This document shows, one piece after another, positions 58,501 to 64,000 of a stretch of DNA of 64,000 nt (within the stretch, counting starts at the first letter, position 1; each line of letters starts with the position of its first letter). The notes below the pieces were generated by a model. It ran no database searches and was not told the origin of the DNA. It saw only the letters and a program-made list of their open reading frames with translations. Source of the stretch: Catonia carolina (Eukaryota; Arthropoda; Insecta; Hemiptera; Achilidae); contig JAQMRL010000008.1 in the NCBI GenBank assembly GCA_035578175.1, positions 63,381,041 through 63,445,040 of the forward strand, given 5' to 3'. The translations under genes and the position numbers were made by a program.

Positions 58501-61500
58501 CTGTAATACAAGATCAGTCAAGACATCTTCACTTTTCTTGGGATTATCTTGATTCTTGACCATGGAAACGTCATCATCGCTTAAATCTTGAGAACTGTTA
58601 TCATTACTTTCCAATCTTGGAGGCAGTTTTCCTATACTTCTTTTCATTCAGTGGTCAGCTGGACGAATAGAAGTAGGTCTTCATTTTGTACCTGAAAGAG
58701 TATTTTATCAAATTCCCTGGATAATCTGAATTTTCCAGAATCTGAACAAGGTCAGCCCTTATTAGTTTGTATTCCTAAAGTTCCAATGTAGCATAGTTCT
58801 GTACTAATATATTATTTAAATACTCATTCAATATGTAGATGTATAAATTTGTTTCTTTACTTACAGAAATCATACAACCGTGGAAGAAAGTTTTGTATGG
58901 CAAGTTTTATATCAGACTGGAAGAGCTTTACAAGCTTGCCATTCTCACCTTGGTAATGTAATTGTATTACATAGGGATATTAAGCCAGCCAATGTATTTC
59001 TAGATTCAGAAGGTAATGTAAAATTGGGTGATTTCGGACTCGCTCGTATCCTAAAAAATAATGAAGCATATTCAGAAACGATATGTGGTACACCATATTA
59101 TATGAGTCCTGTAAGTTGGTGCGAATTAAATTTTTATTATCAATTTTAATATTTTTGCTAGTGTTAAGTTATTTATACAAGTTTGTTTTGCAAAAGAGAT
59201 TTACTTAATAAGTGTGCATTTTTTAACCCTTTATAGGTCTGTGGTAAGTATACTTACCACTGGAAGTAAGGTCGATTTTTTTTAAGAATAAGCCATGCAG
59301 TTGAACCCTATTAGCATTTTATGGTTTTATAGATGTTCTCTGGTAAGTAGGCCACCCACATATTGAAATTAGCTCGCAGCGACCATTTGCTTTGTGAGTT
59401 ACACGAATGTGGTAAGGATTCATACCAGCGCACGCTAGTGTTGTTTTGTTGTTACTTTTTTCCAGTGCTTAGAAAATTCCAGTTTTTTACGGGAAACCAA
59501 GCATTCATGCTGATATAAAGTTAAGATAAGTTATTCGACATATTTTTTTTGTTATATAGGGCTACAAGTTGTTTTAATAAGCATTCTTACCACTAAATAT
59601 TATGTGATTTTCATTTCAATAAACATTCCTTGGTAAGTATACTTACCAGGGCTTGACATTAATAAAAGAAATATCTTACTGTTCTGGCACTAGAAATACA
59701 TTACTCAAGTCCCTATAACACAAAATTTAAACATTTTACATCATGTATATTTTTCCCTGTAGTACTGCCCTATAGAGGGTTAAAAACTTTCCATGTATGG
59801 AAGTACTGCAGTAATTTTATGTGAAACATATGCAGCCACGAATTTCTATTCTTGATAAATGTATTTACATTTATTCCTACATTTTATTAAAAATATTTAA
59901 TTTATCTTTCTTGAGTAGTTATTGCAATTCGAACAAGAGCTAGTCTAGAATGTTGTTGTCTACTTTGAAAGAAATCGCTGTCAACTTTATTGAGAACAAT
60001 GATTGGTAACCATAGAAGGTATTTTATATCACATCTACATGAGGTTTTACTCTGCCTTATGGAATGCCTAGTAAAGTTTCTTGTTCCTCACCTTACATAA
60101 AAACTGAGTGTTTACATAATGCTGTTTTTAGAAATTAAGAGCTCAATACTACAAAATAATTTTTTCGAATTAACTCCGAGGATAGATGAATTAATTGAAA
60201 GTTTCTCTTTATTTTATTGCAAACCAGTTTGGAGTTGTTAAAAATAATTTTTTTATTAATTTTCTTCTCTTTTCAGGAAGTACTTAAAGGGGGTAAATAC
60301 AATCGAAAATCAGATATTTGGGCATTAGGATGTCTAATATATGAATTATGTGCTCTTTCACCTCCATTCCTTGCTTCAAATATAACACAACTAGCTTCAA
60401 ACATAAAAAATGGAAGGTAAGTTAATAGTGTTTCCAGAATATGATTTAACAATGTATTACACAATTTTGGTGTAATTTTATATATGAAAGTCAATATTAT
60501 AACTCTTACATGGATGATCTGAAGTGTAAAAAATGTTATTTTTATATTACAAAACAGAAGAATTTTGTTGTCAATATACCTAATTGGTATAGTCAGTCAA
60601 AATCATCCTCTTCAACCTTCTTGTAGGGTTAACCTCAACACAGCTTCCTCCATCTCTCTCTGTCACTGAACAATCGCTCCTCTGTTACTCCTTTGGGATC
60701 ACATCTTTTTCCCAGTTCATCCATAACTGAACTTTTCCACTTCACTCTAATCTGGCCCTTGGTATTTTCCTTCCATCTCCAAGTACAGCATTTTATAGGC
60801 TGTATACCCTTCTCCATTCTACTGACAAGACCAAACAATCATACTTTTCTTTGTTAGTCCAATTCTCCTTTTCAGAGTGTCCATCCCTGATTGTTCTCTA
60901 ATAACATATTTTCTTATCTTTTCCTAGCATACTTCTCTTCGACTTCATTTCTGTCCCATGCATTCTACTCTTTACAGCTAATATGTAGAAAAATGTATTG
61001 TTTGTTATAAGTAGATAAAATTAGTATACAAACCATTAAAAAACATTCAGTAGTTTTGACTGACATTCTTGAAAAAGGATGAAGGTACATCTGTTTAAAT
61101 TGTTCAGTATAATCCAATCAACCATTTTATTTGCTCTCATGCAGTTGTTAACTATAAATTTATTGATTGGTGAATTTGAATTTGTGAATAAATTTTGCAC
61201 ATGTGAAGGATCGTAGAAAATGATAAGTAAGTAAGACAATTGATGAGGCCCATTAAGTATAAATATATACATTATTTGCTCAAAGGTGAAGTAAACAATC
61301 AGATAAATATTTATTCTCTCTTTCCAGGTTCAATAGAATTCCAGCTCATTATTCAGACGACCTTCATAAAATGATTGAATTCATGTTGAGTCTAGATCAT
61401 GAATTCCGTCCAACGATCGAAGTGATATTACATCATCCTACAGTTGTATTACACGTATCACAAAGATGTATATCAAAATTTGTACCTAATAAAATGTACA

Positions 61501-62309
61501 ACTGTAATGATGCAATCGCTAATGAATTACTGAGTAATGACATAAAATCAATATCAATATGTAATAGAGAACCTGAAACAATCAGCGAGAAAACATTTAA
61601 AGAGAAATGGTTAACGAGATTGGAAGCTATTCGTCATAAAGAAGCAAATTTACGTGCTAAAGAAGAAAGTTTATTAAACAAGGAAAGAACGCTTAATAAA
61701 AAAGAAAAACAAGTTTTATTATTGGAACGATTAGCGAAAGAAAAATTATTACGAGCAGAAGTTTATCTTCGACAATGTAAAGAAAATAAATCGGTTTGTT
61801 CTTCTGTACACAATCGAAACAGTAGAGTGATGCAAACAATTGACGAAATTGACACTTCATTCAGTGCCGATCCAGGTGACACAAGTATTTTACCAACATC
61901 TACAAAAATGAATCCAAACACGATTCCAAAACCAAATACGTTTATGAGATCTGCATCTGAAAGAAGACTAAAACACGTTCATTTTAAACAACCAGATGAA
62001 ACTTCAAATCATCCAGCAACAAAAGATAAACCCAGTTTATCTTTTGACCGACAGAAATCTGTAAAAACAACTAATGTGCTTCATAATCATAACAAAACAG
62101 ATAGTAAATTAAATATTGAAACATACACAGAAGAAAGAGCGGTTTGGTTGGAAAATAAACGTATTATTTATAACACAGCTGAAAAAGAAAATAATGAAAA
62201 CACTGAAAATATACAAGGGAATCCTATATCTACTGGCACCATTAAAAAGAAAACACATAAAAGTTTATCCACTGTATTTTCAAAAAAAAGTATTATTAGT
62301 TTGAGATAA
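55380..62309 (+). CDS. Nek2: NEK2-like serine/threonine kinase, five coding exons
   Basis: Coding exons are 55380-55532, 57156-57313, 58867-59110, 60277-60416 and 61328-62309; they sum to 1,677 nt, giving 558 residues plus stop. The kinase domain spans about residues 8-272: glycine loop GSGSFG (16-21) with Cys23 after it, catalytic Lys38, alpha-C Glu56, Met87 at the gatekeeper position, HRD 139-141, DFG 159-161 and SPE 184-186. A Lys/Glu-rich coiled coil covers about 317-385. KHVHF at 447-451 fits the RVxF PP1-docking pattern, KEN occurs at 383-385 and 518-520, and the chain ends in Leu-Arg. Known for the family: NEK2 is a centrosomal kinase that promotes centrosome separation in mitosis, is opposed by PP1 and destroyed by APC/C. 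The tail is about 110 residues longer than in the 445-residue human protein. Substrates and regulation here are inferred. The assignment to NEK2 rather than another NEK rests on the closely matching exon 2 segment and on tail architecture. Confidence 0.95.
55841..56146. mobile_element. MITE in Nek2 intron 1
   Basis: Long imperfect inverted ends face each other: ATTAATGTCCCCTAGCCG from about 55865 and the complement of CGGCTATGGGACATTAGT near 56120. Similarity continues outward (TCAGATGAA against TCAGACGAA), so the exact ends and the target duplication are unclear. No coding capacity is seen. It looks like a non-autonomous DNA transposon of unknown superfamily. Confidence 0.6.
57156..57313 (+). 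CDS. Nek2: Nek2 coding exon 2 (residues 52-104)
   Basis: The acceptor is TTTCTCTCAG and the exon is 158 nt. It codes for helix C ([19 protein letters not shown]) and the hinge MECCQGGDL. Frame continuity with exon 3 needs the exon to end in AAAAG with the next bases GCAAGT, so the intron starts with GC and not GT. The nearby alternative GTAAAA, four bases further on, would put exon 3 out of frame. Confidence 0.9.
57451..58404 (-). mobile_element. Tc3/mariner-like transposon, internally deleted, in Nek2 intron 2
   Basis: The terminal inverted repeats are TAGGGTGATTCAAAAAGAGC and, on the other strand, ACGGGTGATTCAAAAAGCGC, and both ends touch a TA dinucleotide (57449-57450 and 58405-58406), the target used by Tc1/mariner elements. 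At 954 bp it is shorter than an autonomous copy. It lies antisense to Nek2. The well-kept TIRs suggest a fairly young insertion. Confidence 0.9.
57590..58237 (-). pseudogene. Tc3-like transposase, catalytic core deleted
   Basis: From the ATG at 58237 an open frame of 154 residues gives the N-terminal helix-turn-helix part ([20 protein letters not shown]) and a second DNA-binding part (residues about 60-130). The frame then joins, shifted, to a C-terminal piece around 57790 reading [20 protein letters not shown], which carries the last acidic residue region of DDE/D transposases. The segment between, with the first two catalytic acids, is missing, so this copy cannot make an active enzyme. Confidence 0.85.
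58408..58647 (-). CDS. Unrecognised ORF in Nek2 intron 2
   Basis: A 79-residue frame starts [20 protein letters not shown] and continues with an acidic, Ser/Asp-rich stretch, then VLTDLVLQ before a CAG|GTGCTA that could be a splice donor. It abuts the Tc3-like element. I do not recognise a family; it may be a fragment of another transposon or chance. It is listed because its composition is more protein-like than its surroundings. Confidence 0.2.
   Translation of the reverse strand: MKRSIGKLPPRLESNDNSSQDLSDDDVSMVKNQDNPKKSEDVLTDLVLQVLCYVECKMSQLQPIYVYAVLAQYSIVYQV
58867..59110 (+). CDS. Nek2: Nek2 coding exon 3 (residues 104-185)
   Basis: The acceptor TTTACTTACAG is followed by one base that completes the split Arg104 codon. 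The exon codes for the catalytic loop [11 protein letters not shown], the DFG motif and the activation segment with Thr175 and Thr179 in [14 protein letters not shown], both at the positions phosphorylated in human NEK2. The donor is CCT|GTAAGT, phase 0. Confidence 0.93.
59227..59779. mobile_element. piggyBac-like MITE in Nek2 intron 3
   Basis: TTAA at 59223-59226 and 59780-59783 flanks ends CCCTTTATAGG and (complement) CCCTCTATAGGG. TTAA duplication with CCCT ends is the piggyBac signature. The 553-bp interior has no ORF but carries a perfect palindrome with core TGGTAAGTATACTTACCA at 59242-59259, an exact second copy at 59631-59648, and several half-sites (GGTAAG or CTTACC). Confidence 0.8.
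60277..60416 (+). CDS. Nek2: Nek2 coding exon 4 (residues 186-232)
   Basis: The acceptor is TTCTCTTTTCAG and the donor GGAAG|GTAAGT. The exon codes for the end of the activation segment (Glu186 of SPE) and the C-lobe helix F motif [20 protein letters not shown]. It ends two bases into the codon for Arg232. Confidence 0.93.
60590..60850 (-). pseudogene. LINE reverse-transcriptase C-terminal remnant in Nek2 intron 4
   Basis: The minus strand reads [14 protein letters not shown], then [20 protein letters not shown] and DRERWRKLC. The order 'mobile basic linker, RVKWKS, DRERWR' is that of the C-terminal tail of RTE/BovB-like non-LTR retrotransposon polyproteins. The rest of the element is absent, as expected for an old 5'-truncated copy. 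Confidence 0.6.
61328..62309 (+). CDS. Nek2: Nek2 coding exon 5 (residues 232-558, stop)
   Basis: The acceptor is CTCTTTCCAG. The exon completes the kinase C-lobe ([14 protein letters not shown], containing the Arg that caps helix I) and holds the whole regulatory tail: coiled coil about 317-385, KEN 383-385, KHVHF 447-451, a second KEN 518-520 and a basic C-terminus ending SIISLR. It stops at TAA 62307-62309. Confidence 0.94.
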
Positions 62310-62573
62310 GACTTTATTGTATTAACATAATTATTGTTTGTTCCTTCATGTTATTTTGTAAATACATTTCAAGATCTGTTTAAAACAGTTTTACTTTTTA
62401 GTTTTCACACTGTTTACTTTTGTTAAATAAGTTAACAAATGTGTTTTTAGTGAATTTTACTTTTGCTGTTGTAAAGCTGTGGTATAGTAATTAATTGTGT
62501 ACTTCAACTTAATATGAAATATTTGTATAGCAAACCTGATTAACATGTGTAAACCAAATTGTTTTTTGCAAAA

Positions 62574-62579
62574 AATAAA
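62574..62579 (+). terminator. Nek2 polyadenylation signal AATAAA
   Basis: AATAAA lies 265 bases past the Nek2 stop and is followed within 25 bases by a T/G-rich stretch (CTTGTTTTTATGG), the usual layout of a cleavage site. The 3' UTR would then be roughly 62310-62600. Confidence 0.7.
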
Positions 62580-62630
62580 TGAAGATTATAAAATCTTGTT
62601 TTTATGGAATGGTATATTTTCGTAAGAAAA

Positions 62631-62700
62631 ATCAGTACATTAGGTCCTCGCTATAAAGGACTTTCACTATAGCGGACTTCAAATTAGAAAAAAACCCATA
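62631..62700 (+). mobile_element. pogo/Tigger-like terminal sequence
   Basis: CAGTACATTAGGTCCTCGCT followed by ATAAAGGACTTTCACTATAG and CGGACTTC resembles the CAGT...CCTCGCTATAACGGACTTTCACTATAACGG ends of pogo/Tigger transposons. I could not find the partner end or a transposase, so only one end can be called. Confidence 0.4.
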
Positions 62701-62826
62701 ACAATTAGGATGAGCTATCAGCACAGACACCCAAACTTTCTAGCGATCTAGATTTATCAGAAGAACAAGACGTTTAAAACTTTTATGAACATTTTAGGCA
62801 ATTTAAAGAACTTATTGTTAAAAAGC

Positions 62827-63142
62827 AAAATTAGTCCGGCACTCAGTTAAAATTAAACATTTTTCCCTTCACTTCAATCTTCTTTACTTCAATGCCGGCC
62901 GCATTGGCGTAGTTGGTAACATGCTGTCTTGGGTTCAAATCCCATTCAGGCACGGCATATTTTCACACGTAACAAAAAAATCATTTCTTCCTTTACCATC
63001 TGCATTAGCAGTAATTGCAGAACAGTCAGATGTTAAACCAAAAAAAAAAAAATCAATCTTATTATTAAAAATCAACATTAATCCCGCATTCAGTTAAAAT
63101 TAAACATTTTTTCCAATCACTTCAATCTTCTTCATATCAGTG
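62827..63142 (+). repeat. Direct duplication flanking a SINE-B
   Basis: CACTCAGTTAAAATTAAACA...CACTTCAATCTTCTT (62842-62884) recurs with a few changes at 63091-63134. A SINE-B lies between the two, so either the SINE fell between tandem copies or one copy was duplicated later. Confidence 0.7.
62895..63052 (+). mobile_element. SINE-B subfamily 2 copy downstream of Nek2
   Basis: GCCGGCCGCATTGGCGTAGT, GGTTCAAATCCC, TTTTCACACGTAACAAAAA and a terminal A12 run. Direct repeats of host sequence lie on both sides (62827-62893 and 63067-63142), far longer than a SINE target duplication. Confidence 0.75.
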
Positions 63143-63754
63143 ATTAAAATAGGTTTTCTTTTTTACACTTTTAGTACATGTCATTTTATTTTCAGTTTTA
63201 ATTTCAACGGTAAAAAAACTGATGAAAGAATAACGTAAAGTGCGTAAAAATGTAGTAAATGTAGCTTAATGTGCAAGTGTAAAATAAGAACTCCATTATA
63301 AGTGTAAAAAATAAGATTATAGACCTGTATTACCTTTGTTTAATCTGCGCGTGTGATTATTTTGTTCATTTTATGACACCTAATATATACTATTGCCAAG
63401 GCGAGTTTTTTCCGTTACTGCCGCTTACTATAACTGTGATTGGTCGTTTTTTGACTTCAAATAGTAAAACTTTTCGATTAATTTACTTTAAAATTTCTTC
63501 ATTACAATCTCTATCTAGCACAGTCAACTGACAACTTCTTATTCAGAAAATAAAAATAGATTAAAAATGTTAATCTCCATTCTTGCTAAGAATTGATTAG
63601 GATATTGTATTCTTTTTATGTATGGTTCAGTGGACACAACTCCTGATAGAAAGTCAATTTTGTATTCTTTTCAGGCAAAAGATATATTTTAATTGTTTCT
63701 TTATACACTGGTATACATTATTATACACAATAGAACTCACCTGATTAAAAAAAG

Positions 63755-63882
63755 CAATAAATCCTTTCAGATATCATGTATCCATCTTCAGTTCCAGTAA
63801 AATATCTGCATGCATTGATATTTTATTTATTGATATTATTGCAACTGAAGATAGATAAATGATATCCGAAAGGACTTATTGA
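63755..63882. repeat. Inverted repeat with about 40-bp arms
   Basis: Left arm CAATAAATCCTTTCAGATAT... and right arm (complement) CAATAAGTCCTTTCGGATAT... match over about 41 bases with five or six differences; the spacer is 45 bases. It may be a foldback element, a very small MITE or a hairpin RNA source. Confidence 0.8.
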
Positions 63883-64000
63883 TTTTTTAAATTAGATGAG
63901 AGTCATTTATCGTGTATTTGGAGGTTTTTATGTATTATATAATTATAAATGTATTTTAATGCATTATTAATTATTTTCTACACAATAACACAGGAAAATG

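Noticed and set aside
1..64000. CRISPR array, prokaryotic operons or phage
   Set aside because: Repeats are dispersed transposons with no regular spacers, the gene is spliced and no Shine-Dalgarno-led ORF series exists.

Overview
The window looks like nuclear DNA from an arthropod, most probably an insect with a large, AT-rich, transposon-dense genome. Evidence: a split NEK2-type kinase gene with GT/GC-AG introns; jockey/RTE-like LINE tails; mariner and Tc3-like transposons; Helitrons whose 5' end resembles the TCTATACTAATA start common in insects; TTAA-flanked piggyBac-like MITEs; several tRNA-derived SINE families. The species cannot be named from the sequence.

One confident gene is present: a Nek2-like Ser/Thr kinase on the + strand, five coding exons (55380-62309, 558 codons). 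The exon sum is divisible by three with every junction in frame. It has a full kinase domain, a coiled coil, a PP1-docking-like motif, KEN boxes and a C-terminal Leu-Arg. Intron 2 uses a GC donor. Each of its four introns carries a different transposon-derived segment: intron 1 a MITE, intron 2 a Tc3-like element, intron 3 a piggyBac-like MITE, intron 4 a LINE tail.

Regions 1-54500 are almost entirely repeats. Family A (about 1 kb, 12 copies or fragments) has a CA/TG microsatellite core, an internal 135-bp direct duplication and short inverted ends. Family C is an array-like repeat around 22.7-25.0 kb and 32.9-34.3 kb, broken once by a 1,715-bp LTR-like element and once by a family A copy. 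Families D, E, F and G are smaller dispersed repeats. SINE-A (about 330 bp) and SINE-B (about 180 bp) are tRNA-like and several copies keep target-site duplications. LINE fragments are mostly 3' ends of the reverse-transcriptase ORF. Two short Helitrons each hold a coding tail (a jockey RT C-terminus and a PIF1-like helicase C-terminus). A 942-bp mariner and a 954-bp Tc3-like element are internally deleted.

Flanking Nek2: a Helitron lies about 170 bp upstream of the coding exon 1 splice acceptor; a polyadenylation signal lies 265 bp past the stop codon, followed by a pogo-like terminal sequence and a SINE.

Intervals over 300 bp in which I see only AT-rich DNA without a gene or recognised repeat: 90-770, 2156-2596, 3438-4249 (except a 28-bp tandem pair), 6037-6980, 9531-9963, 12343-12937, 13713-14566, 15986-16784, 17827-18298, 18431-19075 (except one hairpin), 25818-26367, 26531-27305, 29945-30279, 31076-31679, 34559-35006, 37761-38594, 40155-40792, 41739-42310, 42836-43195, 43801-44144, 45961-46294, 47266-47934, 48301-48857, 49844-50534, 50861-51195, 54156-54539, 63150-63754. 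Larger gaps have their own entries. Family names A-G and SINE-A/B are labels made for this answer.
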